Counted from the first letter of the stretch, positions 1-6,248 are shown. The stretch is 6,396 bases of DNA from an uncultured Gammaproteobacteria bacterium (GCA_903870185.1 CAIQCE010000133.1:1-6396); one strand, 5' to 3'. Notes: generated by a model from the letters alone, not told the origin. Program-made: numbers and translations.

Positions 1-20
1 AAAGATTTTAAGTTATCCAT
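1..20 (-). CDS. 5' end of an unidentified downstream gene (partial)
   Basis: Only the first codons are inside the window: ATG at 20 to 18, reading M-D-N-L-K-S before the left edge. A Shine-Dalgarno GGAG lies at 30 to 27 on the minus strand, six bases before the ATG. The ATG follows the stop codon of the cation transporter by 15 bases. This spacing and strand suggest a third gene in the sohB operon. Too little sequence is present to say what the product is. The call rests on the ribosome binding site and the tight spacing alone. Confidence 0.55.
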
Positions 21-35
21 AAAATTCTCCGTTCT

Positions 36-914
36 TCAGGATTTAATGGGTTGAAATTTTAAAACTTGAACATTCGGTTCAGGTTGCAGGGTAATGTGTT
101 CAATATGATACTCATTTCTGAGTAATTGAGCTAGTCGAGGCAATATCGATTCCCATTGATTTAAATTATCGATGTCGATGTGTGCTGATAAAACCACCAT
201 GCCAGAAGATAAGGTCCAGATATGAAGATCGTGTACTGCTTTTACTCCTCCAGCGCTCATCATTTTTTGAGCCACAGCTTTAAGATCAATATGGGCTGGC
301 ACGCCTTCCATTAGCACACAAAAAGTTTCTCTTAAAAGTTGAATGCTCGAAAATAAAATTAAAATGGCAATTACGATGGAGAGGATCGGGTCGATTTTAA
401 GCCAGCCTGTATAGTGAATGACAATACCAGAAGCCAAAGCCGCGAGTGAGCCCAGCGCATCTCCCGCCACATGTAAAATAGCGGCTCGAGTATTCAGATT
501 TTGTTCCCCGCGACTCAAGAGCCAAGCGACAAATAAATTGGTGATCAATCCTAACGAGGCAATAATAATAACGGTGTTAGATTTAACTGGGCTAGGGTCA
601 TGGAATCGTTGAAAAGCTTCGAAGATAATCCCAAGTGAAATTATAATCATCAAGAGTGAGCTAAACCAAGCGGCAATCACTTCGGCTCTTCCCAATCCAT
701 AAGTATGTTTATCAGAGGGTGGTTTTAAAGCAAACCAAGCTGCAAATGCCGAAATGCCAAGTGCCACAGAGTCAGAGGCCATATGCCCCGCATCACCCAT
801 TAATGCGAGTGAGCCTGCCCACCAACCTCCGAAGCCTTCAATAATGGCGAAGCTGAGAATGAAAGCAATCGCAATACACAGGACTCGATGAGCAGGTTTG
901 GCGTGAGCGTGCAT
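36..914 (-). CDS. Cation diffusion facilitator (CDF) family metal/proton antiporter, CzcD/ZitB-like
   Basis: A 292-residue inner-membrane transporter expected to export Zn(II), and possibly Cd(II) or Co(II), in exchange for protons. Six hydrophobic segments lie roughly at residues 11-33, 36-60, 78-100, 114-133, 147-168 and 175-194. They are followed by a cytoplasmic C-terminal domain (about 205-292). The transport-site residues are visible: H44 and D48 in GDAGHMASD of TM2, and H148 and D152 in HVAGD of TM5. This HD-HD set is the zinc/cadmium-type arrangement in the family. HDLHIWTLSSG (228-238) is the conserved C-terminal-domain motif. The N-terminus has a few His (MHAHAKPAH) but no long His-rich loop. 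Length is normal for the family. The start ATG overlaps the sohB stop by one base (TAATG), so translation is probably coupled; a GGGAG lies 12 bases upstream. Metal specificity cannot be fixed from sequence. Confidence 0.93.
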   Translation of the reverse strand: MHAHAKPAHRVLCIAIAFILSFAIIEGFGGWWAGSLALMGDAGHMASDSVALGISAFAAWFALKPPSDKHTYGLGRAEVIAAWFSSLLMIIISLGIIFEAFQRFHDPSPVKSNTVIIIASLGLITNLFVAWLLSRGEQNLNTRAAILHVAGDALGSLAALASGIVIHYTGWLKIDPILSIVIAILILFSSIQLLRETFCVLMEGVPAHIDLKAVAQKMMSAGGVKAVHDLHIWTLSSGMVVLSAHIDIDNLNQWESILPRLAQLLRNEYHIEHITLQPEPNVQVLKFQPIKS

Positions 915-1933
915 TAGAGGTAATCACTCCCAGTGTTGACTCGACCTTGAAAGATTTTAGCGACTACGGCATCAGCAGCGAGACCAAGTCGTTTAGCGAG
1001 AGGTTGTTTGGTCTTATATTGCAATTCGTATAATTTTGCATGGTCTCGAGCGGCGAGTAAATAATCATCGCTGGTTTTTAAATGATCGATCAATCCCAAG
1101 TCCATGGCTCGGGTTGCGAACCAGTGTTCTCCCGTAGCGACTTTATTTAAATCCATATCGGGACGGTAGCGTTGAATATAAGATTTAAATAATTCATGAG
1201 TATCGTTCACTTCTTCTTGAAGTTTTTCACGGCCTTTCTCGGTGTTCTCACCGAATAGGGAAAGGGTTCGTTTATAATCGCCCGCCGTGATTTGTTCAAA
1301 ATCGATGGATTGTTTGCTTAGGAATCGATGAAAATTGGGAAGCTGAGCAATCACTCCGATGGAACCAATAATTGCGAAAGGGGCTGCTAAGATTTGGTCA
1401 GCTACACAAGCCATCAGATAACCGCCACTTGCTGCTACTTTATCGATCGAGACCGTGAGTTTAATTTTGGCATCTTTTAATCTTTGAAGTTGTGAAGCTG
1501 CAAGACCATAAGCGTTGACCATCCCCCCCGCGCTTTCTAAGCGCAACAAGACTTCATCTTTAGGTTGTGCGCTGAGTAAGATAGCGGTGATTAACTCACT
1601 CAAAGAGCTGACGGCCGAGGCTTTGATGTCGCCTTCAAAGTTAATCACAAAAATTCGGGGTTTTTGATCTTCAGTTTTGGCTTCTTTTTTAGCACGTTTC
1701 TTAGCCGATTTTTTTAAGTCTTTCAGCATGGATTTGCTCAAGACTTCGGACTGTATGGCTTCTTGGGTTTCATTATAGATTTCATTGAGTTTTTTGATTT
1801 TGAGTTTGGAAGTGCCTTGTGAGTCTTTCCCTTTGCTGAAGAGGGCTAAGATGGCGGCAACTAGACTTAGAATAATAAGCGCGAGTGTGAAGGTTTTGGC
1901 GAGGAAGAAGGCGTAGTGGGCCAGGTAATGCAT
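914..1933 (-). CDS. sohB: SohB, inner-membrane signal-peptide-peptidase-like serine protease (S49 family)
   Basis: A 339-residue protein close to the usual SohB length. It has one N-terminal membrane anchor (about residues 9-32), then a Lys-rich linker (about 43-91) typical of SohB, then the S49 peptidase domain (about 92-290). The predicted nucleophile is S169 in DKVAASGGYLMACVAD. The predicted general-base lysine is K221 in AGDYKRTLSLFGENTEKGREK. GSIGVIAQLPN (190-200) is another family hallmark. S49 enzymes use a Ser/Lys dyad and degrade peptides in or near the inner membrane; E. coli sohB was found as a multicopy suppressor of htrA (degP) loss. Its own substrates are unclear. The start at 1933 has an AAGAGA-type site eight bases upstream and an extended -10 promoter about 35 bases upstream. 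It is the first gene of an operon with the CDF transporter. The function call is secure; no cell-biological link to the effector-like neighbours is implied. Confidence 0.95.
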   Translation of the reverse strand: MHYLAHYAFFLAKTFTLALIILSLVAAILALFSKGKDSQGTSKLKIKKLNEIYNETQEAIQSEVLSKSMLKDLKKSAKKRAKKEAKTEDQKPRIFVINFEGDIKASAVSSLSELITAILLSAQPKDEVLLRLESAGGMVNAYGLAASQLQRLKDAKIKLTVSIDKVAASGGYLMACVADQILAAPFAIIGSIGVIAQLPNFHRFLSKQSIDFEQITAGDYKRTLSLFGENTEKGREKLQEEVNDTHELFKSYIQRYRPDMDLNKVATGEHWFATRAMDLGLIDHLKTSDDYLLAARDHAKLYELQYKTKQPLAKRLGLAADAVVAKIFQGRVNTGSDYL

Positions 1934-1967
1934 GCTGAAATTCTCTTTAAATTAGTTTGGGTTGGGT

Positions 1968-1976
1968 ATGATAGCA
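1968..1976 (-). promoter_or_regulatory. Extended -10 promoter for the sohB-CDF operon
   Basis: The minus strand reads TGCTATCAT, fitting the extended -10 pattern TGnTATAAT with one mismatch in the hexamer. It lies 34 bases before the sohB ATG, which would give a leader of roughly 25-30 bases that includes the AAGAGA site. No good -35 hexamer is seen at 17 bases (TACATT), which is tolerable for an extended -10. No PmrA-type box is present here, unlike the three genes to the right. Confidence 0.5.
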
Positions 1977-2019
1977 TAGCCTCTTTCTTAAATGTAGAGT
2001 TGGTTGTTTTAGGGTTCTG

Positions 2020-2145
2020 TATTGCTCGCTTGAGAGGAACGTCTCATTATTTTCGGGAACGGGCTGCCCTGCCCTTGGCGCTCCTTGTCATCCATGACCG
2101 CGACATCCCTCAAATTAATGAGACGTTCCTCTCAAGCGAGCAATA
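2020..2145. repeat. MITE-like palindromic element with perfect 30-bp inverted arms
   Basis: Arms 2020-2049 and 2116-2145 are exact reverse complements over 30 bases, separated by a 66-base GC-richer centre. Each arm contains a smaller hairpin, TGAGA-GGAACG-TCTCA. The outermost bases are TA at both ends, so the element can be read as 28-bp terminal inverted repeats flanked by a TA target duplication, as left by IS630/Tc1-mariner-type transposition. No transposase is encoded. The element lies between the sohB promoter and the terminator of the small gene to its right, in non-coding DNA. The inverted repeat is seen directly. The mobile origin is inferred, and a non-mobile structured repeat is the alternative. 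Confidence 0.75.
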
Positions 2146-2147
2146 AA

Positions 2148-2179
2148 AAAATACCCTCGGCTTGCGCTTTGGGTATTTT
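2148..2179 (-). terminator. Rho-independent terminator of the 53-codon gene
   Basis: Inverted repeat AAAATACCC (2148-2156) and GGGTATTTT (2171-2179) with a 14-base loop. Read on the minus strand, the stem is followed directly by a run of seven T that overlaps the stem end, the usual intrinsic terminator layout. It lies 68 bases beyond the stop codon of the small minus-strand gene ending at 2247. It would also insulate sohB from read-through. On the plus strand the tract after the stem is weaker (TTTTGGTTT), so bidirectional activity is possible but less likely. Confidence 0.7.
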
Positions 2180-2219
2180 GGTTTCAGCGGTTTAAGGTCT
2201 GAACTGGGGAAATTGGGGT

Positions 2220-2237
2220 TGGGAACATGAGTTCCCA
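2220..2237. other. Short perfect hairpin after the small gene
   Basis: TGGGAAC and GTTCCCA form a perfect 7-bp stem with an ATGA loop. It starts 10 bases beyond the stop codon of the 53-codon gene. There is no T run on either strand, so it is not an intrinsic terminator by itself. It may protect the 3' end of the short mRNA or be incidental. Confidence 0.35.
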
Positions 2238-2246
2238 GAAAGAGGC

Positions 2247-2408
2247 TTAGGCTTGAGGAGAATCGTCTGGGCTGAAGAATTCATCGTCAGCCAAATATTC
2301 GCCTAGATTTTCAGGCATAGAGAAGCCACTTTGATATTCATCATGCATTCTCATTCTCATGGAAACCCTTGCTAGAGTGTTCGCATCATTTTTAAATAAC
2401 ATGTTCAT
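2247..2408 (-). CDS. Small 53-residue protein with acidic C-terminus, PmrA-type promoter; candidate small effector
   Basis: An open frame of 53 codons starting ATG-AAC-ATG. A strong Shine-Dalgarno GAGGAA lies seven bases before the first ATG. The product begins MNMLFKNDANTLARVSMRMR and ends in a strongly acidic stretch (EYLADDEFFSPDDSPQA). There is no signal peptide or membrane segment. It has a complete transcription unit: a PmrA-type box at 2458-2473, a plausible -10 (TATTCT) 11 bases downstream, the ribosome binding site, the frame, and a rho-independent terminator. The box-to-ATG distance (49 bases between them) is the same as for the 793-residue gene. I do not recognise the protein. An acidic, polar C-terminus under PmrA-type control resembles features of Dot/Icm substrates, so a tiny effector or effector-associated protein is a reasonable inference. 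A regulatory peptide cannot be excluded. Its short length makes database annotation likely to miss it. Confidence 0.68.
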   Translation of the reverse strand: MNMLFKNDANTLARVSMRMRMHDEYQSGFSMPENLGEYLADDEFFSPDDSPQA

Positions 2409-2440
2409 TATTTTCTTCCTCTTTTTTATTCTATAGATAC

Positions 2441-2473
2441 AGAATAACCAATGGAGCTTAAGGAAATATTAAA
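2441..2473 (-). promoter_or_regulatory. PmrA-type box and -10 of the 53-codon gene
   Basis: The minus strand at 2473 to 2458 reads TTTAATATTTCCTTAA. This matches cTTAA-N2-TT-N2-cTTAA at all positions but the first base, and the extended Legionella form TTAATATT in the first half. Eleven bases further lies TATTCT (2446 to 2441), a 4/6 match to the -10 consensus at the same spacing as GATACT in the 793-residue gene's promoter. The box is divergent from the one at 2530-2545. PmrA binding is inferred from the motif, not shown. Confidence 0.65.
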
Positions 2474-2529
2474 AAAATTCTAAATTGATTTTTTATTTCA
2501 AAGTGTTAGATTGGCTCTTAATTTCAAGA

Positions 2530-2545
2530 TTTAAGGTTTCCTTAA
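2530..2545 (+). promoter_or_regulatory. PmrA-type box of the 385-residue protein gene
   Basis: The plus strand reads TTTAAGGTTTCCTTAA, fitting cTTAA-N2-TT-N2-cTTAA except for the first base. A further CTTAA lies upstream at 2517-2521. The box ends 37 bases before the start codon, shorter than for the other two genes. No convincing -10 is seen: TATCAG at 2564-2569 would place the transcript start on the ribosome binding site. TTAAGG-TTT-CCTTAA is also a dyad, so binding by another regulator is an alternative reading. Confidence 0.6.
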
Positions 2546-2582
2546 TCTTTTGAGAAAAGTCACTATCAGCCAGGAGTGAAGA

Positions 2583-3740
2583 ATGCCCACTGAAGTCTAT
2601 ACAAATATTTTAAATCAAGAAGACATAATCTTTGAATTACGCTCTGCACTGGCCTCTATTATACCTGCTGCTCGCGGTGAACAATCCGGTTCGTCAAGGT
2701 CGAGTGCTAAAGCTACACTTGAATCTGCTCCTCCACTCGATGCTGCAATGAGAGCATTGAATAGGAGCTTTGCAGGACCAGGACCGACGAAAAAACGAGA
2801 AGAACAAAAGATTTTACTCAGCATGCGTAATCCTGTTCAGAAAGATTTAATGACAGGTTTTGATTTTGGTTATCATGCTGATTTGAAGGTGGAGCTTGAT
2901 ACGGATGAAGAACATAGAAATAGGGAGGCTATCCAAACGCAATTAGAAGCATTGTTTGTGGCTTCTGCTCAGCGCAATCTAGAAGAAGCAGCTGCCTCTA
3001 GCTCTGCTCTTCCATTTCCAGCGCGTTCTCCTGAAGCTAATTTAGCGCAGTCGTTGTGCGCATCTTATTATTTTCATTTGGGGTTAAGCGAGAAGCAAAT
3101 TAGGCTGGACTTTCGAGATTATTTTAGTTTAAACGGTCTTGCAATGATGCCAGCCGATTTCAATTGGCCTCGATTTTTAAATACTCCTGTGAGATTTCAT
3201 TTGCTCTCAGATTTTTATCCACTTTCCATGCTCTTGCCAGATAATGCTGAATGTAACTTATTGAAGGAATTTGGGGTTCCCTTTGATATTTTAGTGACTG
3301 GAAAGGCAGAAGCGAAAAGCGCTCTTAAAACTTATATTCATCCCCTTAAATTTAGCCTATTTAATCACCACCATAATAATAGGGCTAGAGCAGTTTATAA
3401 GGCCATTGATAGCTGTCATTCTATCGCTGAATTGACTCGAATTTTGAAAAATCAGTGTGTTTTATTTGGTATTACTTATGCACTATCAAAAGAGGAAACG
3501 TCAGTTAGCGTGAGCTTGCCTGAAAACTTCATGAGTGCTTCTCGACATACAGTTCGCGGGACCTTCACGGCAGCTTTAGTTCAAACATTAAGTATATTGG
3601 GACATCTGCCATTGCCTGGAACTGCTGCAGTAGCAGCGCCTGAGGCTTCATCTTTATCATGGTTGCTGCCACATTTGTCGGAACGAGATAAAGCTGGAGC
3701 AGTTATGGCTTCAATGCGTGCCACAGTAAGAAGAATGTAG
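2583..3740 (+). CDS. Uncharacterised 385-residue protein, paralogue of the 793-residue protein; candidate Dot/Icm effector
   Basis: Starts at an ATG with AGGAG six bases upstream and a PmrA-type box before it. There is no signal peptide or clear membrane helix. Residues 1-150 are polar and variable, with a low-complexity Ser/Ala patch (about 33-55) and an acidic stretch (about 103-122). Residues about 151-346 form a domain shared with the 793-residue protein: LAQSLC-x2-YYFHLGLSE (154-170), VRF (203-205), FYPLSMLLPD (211-220), IDSC (275-278) and LKNQC (288-292). The last 40 residues are Ala/Ser-rich with a basic end (MASMRATVRRM). A single NPVQ (83-86) echoes the NP-motif repeated in the paralogue. 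I do not recognise the domain and assign no enzymatic activity. The gene faces the paralogue and is divergent from the 53-codon gene. Effector status is inferred from the PmrA-type box, the lack of export signals and the paralogy. Confidence 0.85.
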   Translation: MPTEVYTNILNQEDIIFELRSALASIIPAARGEQSGSSRSSAKATLESAPPLDAAMRALNRSFAGPGPTKKREEQKILLSMRNPVQKDLMTGFDFGYHADLKVELDTDEEHRNREAIQTQLEALFVASAQRNLEEAAASSSALPFPARSPEANLAQSLCASYYFHLGLSEKQIRLDFRDYFSLNGLAMMPADFNWPRFLNTPVRFHLLSDFYPLSMLLPDNAECNLLKEFGVPFDILVTGKAEAKSALKTYIHPLKFSLFNHHHNNRARAVYKAIDSCHSIAELTRILKNQCVLFGITYALSKEETSVSVSLPENFMSASRHTVRGTFTAALVQTLSILGHLPLPGTAAVAAPEASSLSWLLPHLSERDKAGAVMASMRATVRRM

Positions 3741-3796
3741 ACAGGATGTCGGGCCTGAGAAGCGCAGCCTGACCACCTATACCTATATTAACTGGA

Positions 3797-3817
3797 TCCC
3801 GCGAACAAGTCGCGGGA
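3797..3817. repeat. REP-like palindrome between convergent genes
   Basis: A perfect 8-bp stem of TCCCGCGA and TCGCGGGA around an ACAAG loop, markedly GC-richer than its surroundings. It lies in the 118-base gap between the 385-residue gene (plus) and the 793-residue gene (minus). There is no T run, so it is not a standard intrinsic terminator. Palindromes with this GGATCCCGCG core are, from memory, dispersed repeats in several host-associated bacterial genomes. Here it may mark mRNA 3' ends or simply be a dispersed copy. The rest of the gap (3741-3858) shows no terminator and no gene. Confidence 0.65.
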
Positions 3818-3858
3818 CGACGGCTTAGTGACAAGCGACAGCGCGGTCTAACAATCCT

Positions 3859-6240
3859 TTATGCCTTAGGCCCTGTTGTTGCTGGACCAAAAGGATTATG
3901 TTGTTCAGCGCCTTCATCCGTTCCACCAGTCCCTGCTGCTGCTTGTGTGGCTGCGCGTAATGGACTTTTAACAACGGTAGTGTCGTCTGCAGCGGCTGCT
4001 TTTGAATCGACTAGACCTGTCCTTGCTGTAGTATGCAAAGGGCTTGGAGAAGCAGCGGTTCCTGCTGCTCCTGTTCGGGGGCTTGTTGCTCCCGACCGTG
4101 ATTGGAATAGACCAGCCATAATTGCCACAGTAGCAGCTATTCCGCCGCCTGTCGCTGTTGCTAGTGTGAGTGCAGCTTGCAGAGGGTCCTGTTCAAGTCT
4201 CTCTCTTGCTTCCGAAAGCATGGATGGACTACGTGGAGTAGCAGCACGAGGGCTCGGTGCTGCAGCTGCCGCACCTGCGGCTTGCATAGGATTGGGTGCA
4301 ACGGCTGCTGCTGCCGATGATTGTGATAAGCGCATTGAGGCTACACGGTCTGCACGAGCACTTGTTGCTGCACCAAAAGGATTGTGAGCCGCTTCTGCTG
4401 AAGCGCCTGTTAGTCTCATTTCTGGCACTGCTTGCAAAGGATTTCGAACGACTGTTGTACTTGCAGGTGTAGGTCTTTGTCCCCAAGTTTCCAATATACC
4501 CTTCAGCACCTTAAGATAAGCTGAACTTTCAGGTTCGACGAATTCTCGAGAAGATTTGTTCACAGTTTCAATAAAGTTTGGAAGTAAGTTGTGGCCAAAA
4601 ACAAACGGCGGCAGTCTAAATTCAGCCGGTGAATAGGTATAGGGAACTTCATACAATCTGCATTGGTCTTTGATTAATTTAGATACTGCGGACTTGCTAT
4701 TGCAGCTATCTATTAAGGTCGTCAAGCTCGCTATTTTGGCTCGAAAAGAGGGTGTGGTGAAGATGGCATTATAATTAACAGAGCCTGCTAGAAATGCCTG
4801 CTTAGCTAAATTCTTTACTTCAGTTAACTGCTGATTAATATGAGCTGCAGCATTTTGACTTAGTTTTTTCATTATTAGATGATCAAGCTTATCAGGCAAA
4901 ATCATCCATAAAGGATGGAAGTAGCCCCCCTTAAATCGCACGGCAGTATGGATCAATTTATTTAAGAATCCTTCTGGAAATCCTTTCATAGAGTGATCTT
5001 CTAGGTATCGAATCAATGCTTTTTCTATATCGCTTTCACTTAAGCCTAAATGGTTGTAATAAAAGAAACATAATTTCTGAGCCAGTTCAAATTCACGTGT
5101 GCCTTCTTCAAAGCCTTCGATAGGTTTTGCTGAAGTGACCACTGTTGCGGCTACAGCTGCTCCTACACTCGCTTTAGCATCTGTTGCTTCTGAAACTGTT
5201 CGCAAAGGATTTGAAATGGCGGTTACACCATCGCCTGCACTTGCAGCAGGTCTAGCACCAAAAGGACGAAATCCCATATTTGTTAACTCACTTTGTCTAA
5301 CCGCTTCCATATGAAAATAATGTGATAGTAAAGCAGGAATAGCTTTATCCTGATCTCCATAGGTACTTTCAGTAATATGAGTTAAGAAAATTTTCAAAGG
5401 AGAGGCTGAAGTCAAACCACTAGCTGATTTAAAAGTTTTTAGAGCGGGTGCTGCTCTAGTTTCAGTGGTCGTTTTGGCATTTGCTATCACTCTTGCAATC
5501 ACAGTCGTTGCTGCTTTAGCTCGAGCAGCTTGAATCACTGCAGCCTTAGCACTTGCTTCAGCAATCTTAAGAATAGATGCAGCAGCTGTTTGGCCAGCCA
5601 AGTCCTTATCAGTTTTTTCTACTTGAGAAGCACTGGCTTTAATAGCTGCCTTGGCTGCAGCCAGAGTAATTTCACTCGATTCTTTTGCTTTAGTCCCCGC
5701 AATACTAGCAGGAACATTTGCTGAAAATTCTGCAGTGTCTGCCGCTGCTTTAGCGGCTCTTACATCTCGCACAGCGGCATTTGCTGCAAGACTTGCTGCT
5801 TCTACTGCTATGACTGTGAATCTGGATATTGCATCGGCTTGAGTTGATACTGCAGCAATGGCTGCCTTAGCTTCTGCTAAAGCATGAGCAGTGATAATTT
5901 CTGCTATTTCATTGGCTTCAGCGCTAGCCGTCTCAGTTGTATCAGTTCCAGCCCCTGCTGGAGCTGCTGACCTAATTGGATTAACAATAGACTCAATGGC
6001 TCCGGCCGCAGCACTTAATGCTGTAGCAGCAGCGAGAGCTGCTGGTAGTTTAGACATCAGCTCTAGGTGTGCTGAGTTACCTTCAGTCAATAAAATTCGA
6101 ATTTCGGAAGTTGAGCTCGCGCTTGTTCTAGCAGCAGTAGCGACGGCAGCGCCAGCAGGAGTAGCAGCAGCTGAGCTCTGAGTTTGATAAATGGGATGTT
6201 CAATATCTAAAACATTAGTATGGGTAGTTTTAACGAGCAT
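3859..6240 (-). CDS. Uncharacterised 793-residue alanine-rich protein with NP-motif repeats; candidate Dot/Icm effector
   Basis: The start is taken as the ATG at 6240, because AGGAG lies eight bases before it; an in-frame ATG 42 bases earlier has no usable site. Architecture with this start: residues 1-107, a polar/Ala-rich head. Residues about 108-268 are very Ala-rich with regular Lys/Glu/Arg, probably long helices. Residues about 280-350 are a linker. Residues about 382-590 are the domain shared with the 385-residue protein: LAQKLC-x2-YYNHLGLSE (386-402), VRF (434-436), FHPLWMILPD (441-450), IDSC (510-513), IKDQC (523-527). Residues 591-793 are a low-complexity tail. Motifs of the form NP[F/L/M][G/Q/R]xA occur at 87, 325, 344, 600, 620, 650, 685, 759 and 782, two of them NPFG. 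A hydrophobic stretch at about 691-712 could be one membrane helix. No signal peptide. The family is unknown to me; effector status is inferred from the PmrA-type box and architecture. Confidence 0.85.
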   Translation of the reverse strand: MLVKTTHTNVLDIEHPIYQTQSSAAATPAGAAVATAARTSASSTSEIRILLTEGNSAHLELMSKLPAALAAATALSAAAGAIESIVNPIRSAAPAGAGTDTTETASAEANEIAEIITAHALAEAKAAIAAVSTQADAISRFTVIAVEAASLAANAAVRDVRAAKAAADTAEFSANVPASIAGTKAKESSEITLAAAKAAIKASASQVEKTDKDLAGQTAAASILKIAEASAKAAVIQAARAKAATTVIARVIANAKTTTETRAAPALKTFKSASGLTSASPLKIFLTHITESTYGDQDKAIPALLSHYFHMEAVRQSELTNMGFRPFGARPAASAGDGVTAISNPLRTVSEATDAKASVGAAVAATVVTSAKPIEGFEEGTREFELAQKLCFFYYNHLGLSESDIEKALIRYLEDHSMKGFPEGFLNKLIHTAVRFKGGYFHPLWMILPDKLDHLIMKKLSQNAAAHINQQLTEVKNLAKQAFLAGSVNYNAIFTTPSFRAKIASLTTLIDSCNSKSAVSKLIKDQCRLYEVPYTYSPAEFRLPPFVFGHNLLPNFIETVNKSSREFVEPESSAYLKVLKGILETWGQRPTPASTTVVRNPLQAVPEMRLTGASAEAAHNPFGAATSARADRVASMRLSQSSAAAAVAPNPMQAAGAAAAAPSPRAATPRSPSMLSEARERLEQDPLQAALTLATATGGGIAATVAIMAGLFQSRSGATSPRTGAAGTAASPSPLHTTARTGLVDSKAAAADDTTVVKSPLRAATQAAAGTGGTDEGAEQHNPFGPATTGPKA
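4364..4386. repeat. Second copy of a 23-base repeat inside the 793-residue gene
   Basis: This stretch matches 3878-3900, at the 3' end of the same gene, at 21 of 23 bases. Both encode an NPFG-centred motif (residues 620 and 782). The shared core CCAAAAGGA also occurs at 5258-5266 (RPFG, residue 325). The DNA-level similarity suggests that the protein motif spread partly by recent duplication and not only by convergence. Confidence 0.6.
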
Positions 6241-6248
6241 TTTTATGA

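Noticed and set aside
418..612. 64-codon plus-strand frame within the CDF gene, and a 69-codon minus-strand frame at 2615-2824 within the 385-residue gene
   Set aside because: Both lie wholly inside well-supported genes, on the opposite strand, without start signals.
2020..2145. CRISPR or phage attachment site
   Set aside because: There is only one pair of inverted arms, no spaced direct repeats, no cas gene, no integrase and no tRNA nearby.
1916..2146. Plus-strand open frame of 76 codons running through the inverted-repeat element
   Set aside because: It begins antisense to the sohB start, crosses the sohB promoter, and its second half is just translation of the palindromic repeat. No ribosome binding site supports it.
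3797..3817. Hairpin considered as an intrinsic terminator
   Set aside because: There is no T run on either strand after the stem, so it is reported as a REP-like repeat instead.
3947..4387. 146-codon plus-strand frame opposite the 793-residue gene, and similar frames at 5099-5314, 5530-5724, 5651-5842 and 5891-6181
   Set aside because: Ala-rich coding DNA stays open on the opposite strand because GCN codons read there as NGC, giving Ala/Ser/Gly-rich shadows. None has a promoter or ribosome binding site, and the sense protein has a supported start and paralogue.
4229..4486. 85-codon minus-strand frame inside the 793-residue gene
   Set aside because: An out-of-frame shadow of the same strand, rich in Ser/Cys/Arg as expected for a shifted Ala-rich sequence.
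3033..5097. Reading the conserved Cys, His and Asp of the shared domain as a cysteine-protease triad
   Set aside because: The residues are conserved only between two sequences and their order does not match a family I know. The cysteines could equally be structural. No activity is claimed.
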